From: Nocardioides sp. NBC_00368
GTDB taxonomy: Bacteria; Actinomycetota; Actinomycetes; Propionibacteriales; Nocardioidaceae
DNA: 64,000 bases
Assembly (NCBI RefSeq): GCF_036090055.1
Contig: NZ_CP107970.1
Location: forward strand, 4,733,001-4,797,000
Reading direction: 5' to 3'
Shown here: piece after piece, positions 16,626 to 25,238 of the stretch
How positions within the stretch are numbered: position 1 is the stretch's first letter
Layout of the letters: each line of letters begins with the position of its first letter
The notes under the pieces: model-generated
What the model was told of the DNA's origin: nothing
The model's input: the letters and a program-made list of their open reading frames with translations, nothing else
Databases searched by the model: none
Made by a program: the position numbers and the translations under genes

Positions 16626-17516
16626 TCATTCGGATCGCCAGGGACCGAGCTTCTCGGGGTTGCGTACGGCCCAGATGCGGGTGATGCGGCCGTCGGCGAC
16701 GTCGAAGGCGTAGACGGAGACGGTGGCGCCGTCGACCTGGCCGACGAGGCCGGCCTGGCCGTTGACGAGACATTCCTGGAGCGTCACCTCGGGGGCGCGC
16801 GCGGCGATATCCATCCAGGCGCCGGCGATCTGCTCGGCGCCGCTGATCGGCTCGAGGAAGGCCAGGGCCAGGCCGCCGCCGTCGGCGGTGGCGACCGCCT
16901 GCGGGTCGAGCAGGCCGACGAGGGCCTCGATGTCGTGGGACTCCCACGCCTCTTTGAAGCTGCGGACAAGGTCGGCGCGCTCGGTGGCCGAGTGGTCGCG
17001 GGAGGTGTCGATGCGGCGGCGGGCGTTGGAGGCGAGCTGGCGGCAGGCGGCCGGAGTGCGCCCGACGATGTCGGCGATCTCGGGGAAGGTGAAGCGGAAG
17101 ATGTCGTGCAGGACGAAGGAGACCCGCTCGGCAGGGGTCATCGAGTCCAGCACGACCAGGAAGGCCATGCTGATCGACTCGTCGAGGGTGACCCGGTCGG
17201 CGGGATCGGCCGGAGCGAAGCCGGGGCCGTCGAGCCAGCCGCCGGGGACCGGCTCCGGGATCCAGTCGCCCACGTAGTGCTCCCGCCGGGCTCGTGCGGA
17301 GCCGAGCAGATCGAGACAGATCCGGCTCGCGACCGTCGTCATCCAGGCGCCGGGGTTGTCGATCGCCTCCCGCTGCTGCTCGGTGAGTGCGTACCAGCGG
17401 GTGTAGGTCTCCTGCGCCGCGTCCTCGGCCTCGGCGAGCGAGCCGAGCAGGCGGTAGGCGAGGTTGATGAGCTGGCGGCGCTCACCGATCACCTCGGCGA
17501 GGTGCGGGTCGGTCAT
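16626..17516 (-). CDS. sigJ: ECF41-type RNA polymerase sigma factor with SnoaL-like C-terminus (SigJ-like)
   Basis: 296 aa. Sigma region 2 (RRQLINLAYRLLGSLAEAEDAAQETYTRWY), region 4 (MTPAERVSFVLHDIFRFTFPEIADIVGRTPAACRQLASNARRRI), then a SnoaL/NTF2-like extension of about 120 residues, which is diagnostic of ECF41. In that group the C-terminal domain replaces an anti-sigma factor by tuning activity intramolecularly. The ATG at 17516 follows GGGAG. The divergent FMN reductase and SnoaL genes are probable targets, since ECF41 genes usually adjoin small oxidoreductases. Confidence 0.9.
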   Translation of the reverse strand: MTDPHLAEVIGERRQLINLAYRLLGSLAEAEDAAQETYTRWYALTEQQREAIDNPGAWMTTVASRICLDLLGSARARREHYVGDWIPEPVPGGWLDGPGFAPADPADRVTLDESISMAFLVVLDSMTPAERVSFVLHDIFRFTFPEIADIVGRTPAACRQLASNARRRIDTSRDHSATERADLVRSFKEAWESHDIEALVGLLDPQAVATADGGGLALAFLEPISGAEQIAGAWMDIAARAPEVTLQECLVNGQAGLVGQVDGATVSVYAFDVADGRITRIWAVRNPEKLGPWRSE

Positions 17517-17553
17517 GGCGGCTCCCTTCGGTCTGCATGTCTACAACCGGTCC

Positions 17554-17580
17554 GACGAAACAGCGACCCGATCTGTGAGA
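17554..17580 (-). promoter_or_regulatory. Candidate ECF41 promoter of the sigma gene
   Basis: On the minus strand TCTCACA-N16-CGTC differs at one base from the ECF41 consensus TGTCACA-N16-CGTC, and the -10 lies about 38 bp before the ATG. It suggests autoregulation. Confidence 0.55.
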
Positions 17581-17654
17581 CCGGCCTGACACTTCGGTCG
17601 CCTGCGTCGTCGGAGGGGCAGCACACCCGCCGGAAACCCGACAAGGAGACGTAC

Positions 17655-18248
17655 GTGATCAGCATCGGCATCATCCTCGGCAGCACCCGCCCCCAGCGGA
17701 ACGGCCCACAGGTCGCCCGTTGGGTCCACGACCTGGCCTCGCGCCGCGACGACGCGACCTTCGAGCTGATCGACCTGGTCGACCACCCGCTCCCGCACCT
17801 CGACGAGCCGGTCCCACCGATGTTCGGGCCGTCGGCGAACCAGCACACCCGTGACTGGGCCGCGCGGATCGCCCCGTTCGACGGCTTCGTGATCGTGACC
17901 CCGGAGTACAACGGCGGCATGCCCGGCGTCCTGAAGAACGCCATCGACCACGCCTGCGCGGAGTGGACGAACAAGGCGGTCGGTTTCGTCTCGTACGGAG
18001 TGAGCGGCGGTGCGCGGGCGGTCGCCCAGCTGCGTACGGTGTGCGGCACGCTCGGCATGGCCGACGTGAGCCGTCTGGTGGAGCTCTCGCTCTTCACCGA
18101 CTTCGAGAACCATGCCACGTTCGTGCCCGGGGATCGTCACGCCGTCGCGCTGACCGCCATGCTCGACCAGGTCGTCGCATGGAGCACGGCGCTCGCGCCG
18201 CTGCGGGCCACCGACGGCCTGGTCGGCGCTTCGGGAGCGCGGTCATGA
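17655..18248 (+). CDS. NAD(P)H-dependent FMN reductase family protein
   Basis: 197 aa flavodoxin-like fold. It starts VISIGIILGSTRPQRNGPQVARWV and has the family motif FVIVTPEYNGGMPGVLKNAIDH, which binds FMN. Likely reduces FMN, quinones or azo compounds. The GTG start is fixed by AAGGAGA just upstream. Translationally coupled to the SnoaL gene and divergent from the ECF41 gene, so a likely member of its regulon. Confidence 0.9.
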   Translation: MISIGIILGSTRPQRNGPQVARWVHDLASRRDDATFELIDLVDHPLPHLDEPVPPMFGPSANQHTRDWAARIAPFDGFVIVTPEYNGGMPGVLKNAIDHACAEWTNKAVGFVSYGVSGGARAVAQLRTVCGTLGMADVSRLVELSLFTDFENHATFVPGDRHAVALTAMLDQVVAWSTALAPLRATDGLVGASGARS

Positions 18249-18676
18249 GCGCCGTGGACGAGGCCGCGATCCGCGGCCGGATCGAGCGGATCATCGAGGG
18301 ACTGCGGGCCAAGGACCTCGACATCCTGCGGGAGCCGTACGCACCCGATGTCGTCTCCTTCGACGTGGAGCCGCCGATCCAGCACGTCGGGATCGAGGCG
18401 AAGCTCGCGAACTGGTCGAGGGTCTTCGAGGTCTTCGAGACGGTCGACTACGAGCTCCGGGACCTGGCGCTCACGATCGGCGGTGATGTGGCGTTCGGGC
18501 ATGCCTTCGGCCGGCTCAGCGGGACCATGAAGAACGGCGCCGCCACGTCCGGGATGTGGGTGCGGGTCACGTACGGGCTGCGCCGGATCGACGGCACCTG
18601 GGTGATCACGCACGACCAGGTCTCGGTGCCGTTCGACATCCTCAGCGGCAGGGGTGTGGTCGACCTGGAACCGTGA
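18245..18676 (+). CDS. SnoaL-like/NTF2-fold protein (DUF4440-type)
   Basis: 143 aa. Start overlaps the previous stop by 4 bp. RGRIERIIEGLRAKDLDILREPYAPDVVSFDVEPP and DVAFGHAFGRLSG are typical of ketosteroid isomerase-like proteins with a GKW-like TWVITHDQ ending. Such proteins often act on small polyketide or steroid-like molecules or modulate a partner. It resembles in fold the C-terminal domain of the neighbouring sigma factor, which may matter for regulation. Confidence 0.85.
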   Translation: MSAVDEAAIRGRIERIIEGLRAKDLDILREPYAPDVVSFDVEPPIQHVGIEAKLANWSRVFEVFETVDYELRDLALTIGGDVAFGHAFGRLSGTMKNGAATSGMWVRVTYGLRRIDGTWVITHDQVSVPFDILSGRGVVDLEP

Positions 18677-18839
18677 CCAAGACGACTCTGCGGCGATTCC
18701 GGAGGGGTGACGCGAGCGGCGTATCCTTGTAGGTGCGGAGCGACCGCTCCGTGTCCGATGTGTGTATCACCTCGCGCTGGCCCCGCCGGCGGACCAAGGC
18801 GGCACAGAGCCGCGGTTCGCAGCGGGAGGTTCGAAAGAG

Positions 18840-20102
18840 ATGTCAGAGCAGCGCGAGCAGAGTCTGGTGCGCGCCGTCGGAGGGACGTACTTCCCGCTCG
18901 CGCTGGTCGCGCGGCTGCCGTACGCGATGATGGTCGTCGGGGTGCTGACCCTGGTCGTCGCGGGCCGTGGGTCGCTGGCGCTCGGCGGTCTGAACTCGGC
19001 GATGGTCGGGATCGGTGCCGCGGTGTGTGGTCCGATCCTCGGTGCCGCCGTCGACCGGTTCGGCCAGCGTCGGGTGCTGCTGGCGGTCAGCGTCGCCAGC
19101 ACCGCGGCGCTCGGCGCGATGGCCTGGGTCGTCTACAGCCCGCTGCCCGACGTGGCGGTGCTGGCCGTGGCCTTCCTGGTCGGCGCGACCGCCCCGCAGA
19201 TCGCGCCGCTGTCGCGGTCGCGGCTGGTGGCGATCATCTCCGCGTACGTCGTCCCCGGGCGTCGCGTCCGGGTGCTCAACTCGACGATGGCCTACGAGTC
19301 CGCGGCCGACGAGATCGTCTTCATCGTCGGTCCGGTCGTCGCCGGCGTCCTCGCCGTCGCCGTCGACCCGTGGGCGCCGGTCGTCGCCGCGGCGGCGCTC
19401 ACCCTGGCCTTCGTCTCCGCCTTCGCCCTCCACCCGAGCGCCGCGACCGCACAGGTCTCCGCCGGACGTACGCCGGCCGCGGGGTCCCTGCGCGAGCTCG
19501 CCCGCCCTGGTGTGGTCGTCATCGTGGTCGGCATCCTCGGCGTCGGCCTCTTCTTCGGCTCGATGCTCACCTCGCTGACCGCGTTCATGGCCGACCACGG
19601 CCGCCCGGAGCAGGCTGGCCTGGTCTACGCCGCGATGGGCGTCGGGTCTGCCGCGCTGGCGCTGGGCGTCGCCGTCTTCCCGGTGGGCTTCACCGCGACC
19701 GCACGCTGGCTCGTCTTCGGCGGCGTGATGCTCACCGGTGCCCTCGCCCTGCCGGGCGTCTCCTCGGTGACCGGGATGGTCCTCGCGCTGCTCGTCATCG
19801 GTCTCGGCATCGGCCCGACCCTGGTCACCCAGTACGGCCTCGGCGCCCGCCGCAGCCCGGTCGGCCGATCCGCCACGGTGATGACCATGCTCGGCTCCGC
19901 CGTGATCCTCGGGCAGTCGCTGGCCTCCGCGGTCACCGGCGACATCGCCGAGCGCTGGGGCACCGACGCGGCCCTGCTCCTGCCTGCTGCGGCCGCGCTG
20001 GTGGTCGTGGTGGCCGGGGCCGTCAACGCCCGGATCGGGGAGCCTGCCGTCTCCGTTCCCGCCGGGAGCTCCGAGCGCGCCGCGGCCACGGCCGGGCGCT
20101 GA
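18840..20102 (+). CDS. MFS transporter
   Basis: 420 aa with about 12 hydrophobic segments. DRFGQRR in the loop after helix 2 is the MFS signature loop; a longer hydrophilic stretch (GRTPAAGSLRELARPG) marks the central loop. ATG at 18840 fits the short cytoplasmic N-terminus; the frame is open back to 18762. Substrate unknown. The 163-bp gap before it holds a small GGAGCG/CGCTCC hairpin near 18736 and a possible -10 (TATCCT, 18723). Confidence 0.85.
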   Translation: MSEQREQSLVRAVGGTYFPLALVARLPYAMMVVGVLTLVVAGRGSLALGGLNSAMVGIGAAVCGPILGAAVDRFGQRRVLLAVSVASTAALGAMAWVVYSPLPDVAVLAVAFLVGATAPQIAPLSRSRLVAIISAYVVPGRRVRVLNSTMAYESAADEIVFIVGPVVAGVLAVAVDPWAPVVAAAALTLAFVSAFALHPSAATAQVSAGRTPAAGSLRELARPGVVVIVVGILGVGLFFGSMLTSLTAFMADHGRPEQAGLVYAAMGVGSAALALGVAVFPVGFTATARWLVFGGVMLTGALALPGVSSVTGMVLALLVIGLGIGPTLVTQYGLGARRSPVGRSATVMTMLGSAVILGQSLASAVTGDIAERWGTDAALLLPAAAALVVVVAGAVNARIGEPAVSVPAGSSERAAATAGR

Positions 20103-20171
20103 CGTCGTCCGCACAGCGAGCATTGGAACACTGCGTGCGCGCGGGGCGTCGCGGCGAAGTAGCGTAGACCC

Positions 20172-21128
20172 ATGCGTCTGGGCGTACTCGACATCGGATC
20201 GAACACGGGACACCTGCTCGTGGTCGACGCCCACGGCGGGGCGGCCCCGCTGCCGGCGTTCTCGTTCAAGCAGCCGCTGCGGCTGGCGGAGCACCTCGAC
20301 GCCTCCGGCGACGTGACCGAGGCGGGGGTCGAGGCGCTGACCGAGTTCACCCGCGAGTCGGTGCGGGTCGGGGAGGAGAAGGGCGTCTCGGAGACGCTGG
20401 CGTTCGCCACCTCGGCGGTGCGCGATGCCGGCAACTCGCAGCAGGTGCTCGACCACGTACATGCCGAGACCGGGGTCGAGATCGAGGTCCTGCCCGGCGA
20501 CGACGAGGCGCGGCTGACCTTCTTGGCCGTACGCCGCTGGTTCGGCTGGTCGGCCGGCCGGCTCGCCGTCTTCGACATCGGCGGCGGCTCGCTGGAGATC
20601 GCGGCCGGACTCGACGAGCAGCCGTACGTCGCCTGGTCGCTGCCGCTGGGCGCCGGCCGGCTCGCGCGCAGCTACTTCGGCGACCGGCCGGCCGAGGAGG
20701 AGCTGCGGGAGCTGCGCCGGATGATCCGCGCAGCGATCGCCGAGGACGCCGGCAGGATCCTGCGCGACGGTCATCCGGACATGGCGGTGGCGACGTCGAA
20801 GACGTTCCGCTCGCTGGCGCGCATCTGTGGTGCCGCCCCGAGCGGCGAGGGGCTGCGCGTACGCCGCCAGCTGCCGCTGGCCGAGCTGCGCCGCTGGATC
20901 CCGAAGCTGCTGGAGATGTCGCTCGAGGAGCTCTCCGAGCTGCCCGGGGTCAGCCCTTCGCGGGCTCATCAGATCGTGCCCGGTGCGCTGGTCGCCGAGG
21001 CGTGCCTCGACATCTTCGACCTGGAGGCCTTCGAGATCTGCCCGTGGGCGCTGCGGGAGGGGTTGATCCTCGACCGTCTCGACCACCTGTCCTTCATCGG
21101 AAGTTCCGATCTCGGCAGGTCCGAATAG
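20172..21128 (+). CDS. Ppx/GppA-family exopolyphosphatase/pppGpp phosphatase
   Basis: 318 aa. Actin-like ATPase fold with phosphate loops DIGSNTGHLLVVDA and FDIGGGSLEIA, and the conserved FATSAVRDAGN. Hydrolyses terminal phosphate of polyphosphate or pppGpp, tying phosphate storage to the stringent response. Short form without the C-terminal HD domain, as is usual in actinobacteria. It precedes the isomerase-like gene by 9 bp, a conserved actinobacterial pair. Confidence 0.9.
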   Translation: MRLGVLDIGSNTGHLLVVDAHGGAAPLPAFSFKQPLRLAEHLDASGDVTEAGVEALTEFTRESVRVGEEKGVSETLAFATSAVRDAGNSQQVLDHVHAETGVEIEVLPGDDEARLTFLAVRRWFGWSAGRLAVFDIGGGSLEIAAGLDEQPYVAWSLPLGAGRLARSYFGDRPAEEELRELRRMIRAAIAEDAGRILRDGHPDMAVATSKTFRSLARICGAAPSGEGLRVRRQLPLAELRRWIPKLLEMSLEELSELPGVSPSRAHQIVPGALVAEACLDIFDLEAFEICPWALREGLILDRLDHLSFIGSSDLGRSE

Positions 21129-21137
21129 GAGACCCCG

Positions 21138-21908
21138 ATGATCTCGCTGTCGACGTCCTCGACCTATCCCGAGTCGACCGCCCACGCCTTCACGTACGCC
21201 GCGGAGGTGGGCTACGACGGGGTCGAGATCATGGTGGGCATCGATGCGCTGTCGCAGCAGACGCATGCGGTCAAGCAGCTCGCCGAGCACCACGGCCTGC
21301 CGATCGTCGCGATCCACGCGCCGACGCTGCTGTTCACCCAGCAGGTCTGGGGCTTCGAGCCCTGGGGCAAGCTCGAGCGGTCCGCCGAGATGGCCGCCGA
21401 GGTCGGGGCAGGGGTGGTCGTCGTACATCCGCCGTTCCGCTGGCAGCGCGAGTACGCGGCCGGGTTCGTGGACGGGATCGCCACGCTGGAGCGCTCGACC
21501 GGGCTCCGGTTCGCGGTGGAGAACATGTACCCGTGGCGGGCGGCCCGGCGCTCGACGCCGATGTATCTGCCGCACTGGGACCCCTCGACCGAGGAGTACG
21601 CCAACACCACCATCGACCTCTCCCACGCCGCGATCGCGGGCGACGACGTCATCGAGATGGCCGAGCGGCTCGGCCCGCGGCTGCGCCACATCCACCTCAC
21701 CGACGGCACCGGCTCGGCCAAGGACGAGCACCTCGTTCCCGGCCGTGGTCACATGGGCGCCGACCGGTTCCTGCGCCATCTGGCCGGCTCGGGCTTCGAC
21801 GGCGAGATCGTCCTCGAGATCAACACCCGGCGAGCCCGCTCCCGCGCCGAGCGCGTCGCCGACCTCCGCGAGTCGCTCGAGTTCGCGCGGAAACACTTCC
21901 AGGACTGA
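21138..21908 (+). CDS. Sugar phosphate isomerase/epimerase-like TIM-barrel protein
   Basis: 256 aa AP-endonuclease-2/xylose isomerase-like barrel: EVGYDGVEIMVG, IHAPTLLF, FAVENMYPW, TTIDLSHAAIAGDD and the metal-ligand segment RLRHIHLTDGTGSAKDEHLVPGRG. Metal-dependent isomerase is likely but the substrate is unknown. Probably an operon with the Ppx/GppA gene. Confidence 0.88.
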   Translation: MISLSTSSTYPESTAHAFTYAAEVGYDGVEIMVGIDALSQQTHAVKQLAEHHGLPIVAIHAPTLLFTQQVWGFEPWGKLERSAEMAAEVGAGVVVVHPPFRWQREYAAGFVDGIATLERSTGLRFAVENMYPWRAARRSTPMYLPHWDPSTEEYANTTIDLSHAAIAGDDVIEMAERLGPRLRHIHLTDGTGSAKDEHLVPGRGHMGADRFLRHLAGSGFDGEIVLEINTRRARSRAERVADLRESLEFARKHFQD

Positions 21909-21914
21909 CTGGCT

Positions 21915-21989
21915 GGGATACCCGGTCGGCCGGGTATCCCTGGGCTGGACGGGCACTGAAACACCCACCAAGTCCACGAAGTGCCCACC
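21915..21989 (+). repeat. 75-bp two-hairpin dispersed repeat, copy 1
   Basis: Begins with a 26-bp near-perfect palindrome (GGGATACCCGGTC and its complement, one mismatch), then a second hairpin with GGGCACT/AGTGCCC-type arms. About 92% identical to the reverse complement of 36639-36713. It lies between convergent genes, 6 bp after the isomerase stop. Confidence 0.85.
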
Positions 21990-22032
21990 CAGTTCCCCCG
22001 CGCGTCTCACCATTCGACCGACGGGAGACGGG

Positions 22033-23238
22033 TCAGTCGCGAGCGGCGAGCCAGGACCAGGTCAGCGAGGTCAGGGCGAGGGCGAGGACGGCGGTGGCGA
22101 CGCCCCACCAGCCGACGACGTACGCATAGCCCAGCAGCCAGCCGAAGAGGCTCGAGCCGCCGTAGTAGAAGAGGTTGTAGAGGGCGCTGGCCTGGGCCTT
22201 GCCGACCTTCGCGCGGGCGCCGACCCAGCCCGAGGCGACGCCGTGGGCGCCGAAGAAGCCGGTGGTGAGGACGAAGAGGCCGGTCAGGACCATCGCGAGG
22301 TTGTCCGGGAAGGTCATCGCGACCCCGACGATCGTGATGACGACGCAGGTCAGCATCACTTTTCGTCGCCCGTGCGTGGCGGCCAGGCGGCCGGCGACGG
22401 AGGAGGAGACGGTGCCGCCGAGGTAGGCGAAGAAGATCTGGCTGGAGATCGCCACGGGGAGTCCGAAGGGGTCGCGCTCGAGGCGGAACCCCAGATAGTT
22501 GTACGTCGCCACGAACCCGCCCATCAGCAGTGCCGCCTGCCCGTAGAGGACGAGCATGCCCGGGTCGCGGAGGTTGGCGAGCACCCCGTCGCGTACGGAC
22601 GTCGCGGGCTTGCCGGTGGGGCGCACCCACCCCTGGGCGCGGGGGATCAGGGTGATCGCGATGATCGCGGCGATCGCGGACAGGACGCCGCCGGCGGTGA
22701 CGCCCAGCCGCCAGCCACCGAGGTCGGCGAACGGGCCGGTGATGACCCGCCCGAGAAGGCCTCCGACGGTGGTGCCGGAGATGTAGATGGCCGCGGCGAG
22801 GCTGACGTGGCGTACGTGGATCTCTTCGGCGAGGTAGGCGACCGCGAGGGCCGGTACGCCGCCGAGCGCGAGGCCTTCGAGGCTGCGGAGGACGAGGAGC
22901 GTGGTGAAGCCGGGGGCGAGCGGGGTGAGCAGGCCGAGGACCAGGGAGATCGAGAGCGCGATCTTCATCGCCGGAGCCCGGCCGATGCGGTCGGCGACCC
23001 ACGACCAGCCGAGGACGCTGACCGCCAGCCCCAGCGTCGCGGTGGAGACGGTGAGCGCGGCTGAGGCCTCGCTGACCTCGAGCGCGTGCGCGACGGTGGG
23101 GAGGATGCCCTGGGTGGAGTACATCTGCCCGAAGGTCGCGATCCCGGCGGCGAAGAGGCCGATCAGGACGCGCCGATAGCCGCTGCTGCCGGCATCGTGT
23201 CCCACCCACGAGCGGGTCAGGGCGGTATCTACGGACAT
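22033..23238 (-). CDS. MFS transporter (YnfM-like efflux family)
   Basis: About 401 aa, 12 hydrophobic helices, with DRIGRAPAMK as the loop-2/3 signature and a second copy-like GRRKVML in the C-terminal half. GVPALAVAYLAEE and SGTTVGGLLGRV resemble YnfM-like exporters. The ATG at 23238 is preferred over the GTG at 23247 because of GGGA spacing. Divergent from the DUF1624-type gene. Confidence 0.86.
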   Translation of the reverse strand: MSVDTALTRSWVGHDAGSSGYRRVLIGLFAAGIATFGQMYSTQGILPTVAHALEVSEASAALTVSTATLGLAVSVLGWSWVADRIGRAPAMKIALSISLVLGLLTPLAPGFTTLLVLRSLEGLALGGVPALAVAYLAEEIHVRHVSLAAAIYISGTTVGGLLGRVITGPFADLGGWRLGVTAGGVLSAIAAIIAITLIPRAQGWVRPTGKPATSVRDGVLANLRDPGMLVLYGQAALLMGGFVATYNYLGFRLERDPFGLPVAISSQIFFAYLGGTVSSSVAGRLAATHGRRKVMLTCVVITIVGVAMTFPDNLAMVLTGLFVLTTGFFGAHGVASGWVGARAKVGKAQASALYNLFYYGGSSLFGWLLGYAYVVGWWGVATAVLALALTSLTWSWLAARD

Positions 23239-23312
23239 CGTTCCCACGGTAAAGCAGGTCTTGTGGGTGGGTGAACCCGCGGGCTGCGTGAGATATCTCT
23301 ACTCTTGGGGCG

Positions 23313-24500
23313 ATGTCCGCGCTCACCGATCGACTCTCGACGCGTCTCGTCGGTGTCGACGTGGCGCGCTGCCTGGCGCTGCTGGGGATGATGGCGACGC
23401 ACGTGCTCGACCCGGTCGACGCGACCGGCGAGCTGACCAGGATCCAGGCCGTGGCCGGCGGCCGGTCCGCGGCGCTCTTCGCGGTGCTCGCCGGGGTCAG
23501 CCTGGCGCTGATGACCGGTCGTCAGGACCCGGTGCGGGGCCGGGTGCTCGCCTCACGGTCGCTGGGCCTGGCCGCGCGGGCGGTGCTGATCGCCGCGCTC
23601 GGCCTGGTGCTCGGTTCGCTCGGCACCAACATCGCGATCATCCTGACCTACTACGGCGTGCTGTTCCTGATCGCCATCCCGTTCCTCGGGCTGCGGGCGC
23701 GGTGGCTGTGGCTGCTCGGCGTGGTCTGGGCCGTCCTCGGACCGCTGTTGGCGCAGGTCGTCCGGCCGATGCTGCCGCCGCGACAGTTCGACAGCCCGGA
23801 GCCGTCCCATCTGATCGAACCCGGCCATCTGCTCGCCGAGCTGCTCTTCACCGGCTACTACCCGGCCGTCCCGTGGCTGGCCTACCTGCTGATCGGGATG
23901 GCCATCGGCCGCATCGACCTGCGCAACCGGCTGGTGGTCTCGATGCTCTGGTCGGGCGGTGTCATCATCTCGGTCTCGGCCACCTGGCTGTCCGGAAGGC
24001 TGACCCGGCTGCCGTCGGTGGCCGAGGTGCTGTTGCGCGAATACCCGGGGATGGACATCGACGATGCGCTGACCTCGATGAGCCACGGCCTCTACGGGCA
24101 GACGCCGGCCGACGGCTGGCAGTGGCTGCTGGTCGTCGCGCCGCACTCGTCCACGCCGTTCGACCTGGCGCAGACGATCGGCAGCTCCATGTTCGCGATC
24201 GGCGCCTGCCAGATGATCGCGCTGCGGTTGCCGTCCCGGTGGCGCACCGGCATGGCGGTGCTGTTCGGCGCCGGCACGATGACCCTCACCCTCTACACGC
24301 TGCACGTGGTGATGAGGACCGATGCGGTCTGGCCGCAGGAGACCCCCGACACGTACGTCCTGCATGTGCTCGTCGTGCTGGCGATCGGCGCCGCCGTCAC
24401 TGCCTGGGGTCGCCCGGGACCGCTCGAATGGGTCGTCGGCCGCCCCGCGGCGTGGCTGCGCCGCACGGAGCCCCGCCCCGAGCGGACGCCGTCGGGTTAG
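23313..24500 (+). CDS. HGSNAT-like (DUF1624)/DUF418 multi-pass membrane protein
   Basis: 395 aa with roughly 9-10 hydrophobic helices. The start RLVGVDVARCLALLGMMATHVL and GGRSAALFAVLAGVSLAL match the N-terminus of heparan-alpha-glucosaminide acetyltransferase-like bacterial proteins, which are thought to acylate cell-surface glycans. LPSRWRTGMAVLFGAGTMTLTLYTLHVV resembles the DUF418 C-terminus. Function inferred only from fold. A GAGATATCTC palindrome (23288-23297) lies just upstream. Confidence 0.8.
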   Translation: MSALTDRLSTRLVGVDVARCLALLGMMATHVLDPVDATGELTRIQAVAGGRSAALFAVLAGVSLALMTGRQDPVRGRVLASRSLGLAARAVLIAALGLVLGSLGTNIAIILTYYGVLFLIAIPFLGLRARWLWLLGVVWAVLGPLLAQVVRPMLPPRQFDSPEPSHLIEPGHLLAELLFTGYYPAVPWLAYLLIGMAIGRIDLRNRLVVSMLWSGGVIISVSATWLSGRLTRLPSVAEVLLREYPGMDIDDALTSMSHGLYGQTPADGWQWLLVVAPHSSTPFDLAQTIGSSMFAIGACQMIALRLPSRWRTGMAVLFGAGTMTLTLYTLHVVMRTDAVWPQETPDTYVLHVLVVLAIGAAVTAWGRPGPLEWVVGRPAAWLRRTEPRPERTPSG

Positions 24501-24592
24501 CGTGCTCTCGTGAGCGAGCGTCAGCGAGTGAACCGTCAGCGCATCAGGCGACCGCGTCCGTATTCTCGCGCTTGCGCTACGGAGGTGGTCGC

Positions 24593-25189
24593 ATGAGCAC
24601 GACGGCACCGCGGCGAGGGCGCAGGCCCGGTTCACCGGACACACGAGCGGCGATCCTGGCGGTGGCTCGGCAGCGCTTCGCGCAGCATGGGTACGCCGCG
24701 ACCTCCGTCCGCGGGATCGCGACCGAGGCCGGCGTCGACTCCGCTCTGGTACACCACTACTTCGGCACCAAGGAGGACCTCTTCGTCGCCTCGCTGGAGC
24801 TGCGGGTCGACCCTCGAGACGTCGTGCCGGTGGTGGCTGCCGGGGGTCGCGACGCTGTGGGGGAGCGGCTCATACGTCTCCTCCTGAGTGTCTGGGACGA
24901 CGAGGAGTCCCGGCTCCCGCTGATGGCGTTGATGCGCAGCGCCTTCGAGCCGGAAGGGAAGGCTCTGGTGCCGGACGCCTTCGGCAGGCTGATCCTGGGC
25001 CCGGTGAGCGAGGCGCTCGAGCTCGATGAACCGGAGCGACGGATCACGTTGGTGGCCTCGCAGCTGGTCGGGCTGGTCGCGCTGCGCTACATCGCCCGCA
25101 TCGAGCCGCTCGCCTCGGCGCCCGCGGAAACGCTGGTCGCGACGTACGCGCCGGTGGTCCAGGGCTATCTGACCGGGCCTTTGCCGTAG
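24593..25189 (+). CDS. TetR-family transcriptional regulator
   Basis: 198 aa. HTH: RAAILAVARQRFAQHGYAATSVRGIATEAGVDSALVHHYFGTKEDLF. The C-terminal half resembles TetR_C_33-type (PsrA/RutR-like) domains. ATG at 24593 with GGAGG nine bases upstream. The ABC exporter follows 44 bp later, with a palindrome over its start, so this is a probable local repressor of a drug-efflux-type system. Confidence 0.9.
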   Translation: MSTTAPRRGRRPGSPDTRAAILAVARQRFAQHGYAATSVRGIATEAGVDSALVHHYFGTKEDLFVASLELRVDPRDVVPVVAAGGRDAVGERLIRLLLSVWDDEESRLPLMALMRSAFEPEGKALVPDAFGRLILGPVSEALELDEPERRITLVASQLVGLVALRYIARIEPLASAPAETLVATYAPVVQGYLTGPLP

Positions 25190-25222
25190 TCCTCTTGCGC
25201 GCGACGCCGCGTCGTGCCACAT

Positions 25223-25238
25223 TTCATCATGTGATGAA
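25223..25238. promoter_or_regulatory. Palindrome over the ABC exporter start (candidate TetR operator)
   Basis: TTCATCA-TG-TGATGAA is a perfect 16-bp dyad that includes the ATG (25234) of the ATPase gene. It could be an operator for the TetR gene just upstream. Confidence 0.45.

Noticed and set aside
18843..22013. A 1,056-residue open frame on the minus strand across an MFS gene, Ppx/GppA and an isomerase
   Set aside because: It lies opposite genes with clear domain motifs, its own sequence is low-complexity Arg/Gly/Asp-rich, and it has no recognisable domain: a GC-driven shadow.
21912..22030. Short peptides encoded across the 75-bp repeat (LGYPVGRVSLGWTGTETP)
   Set aside because: The same frame recurs at the other copy only because the DNA repeat is conserved; palindromic structure and no ribosome site argue against coding.
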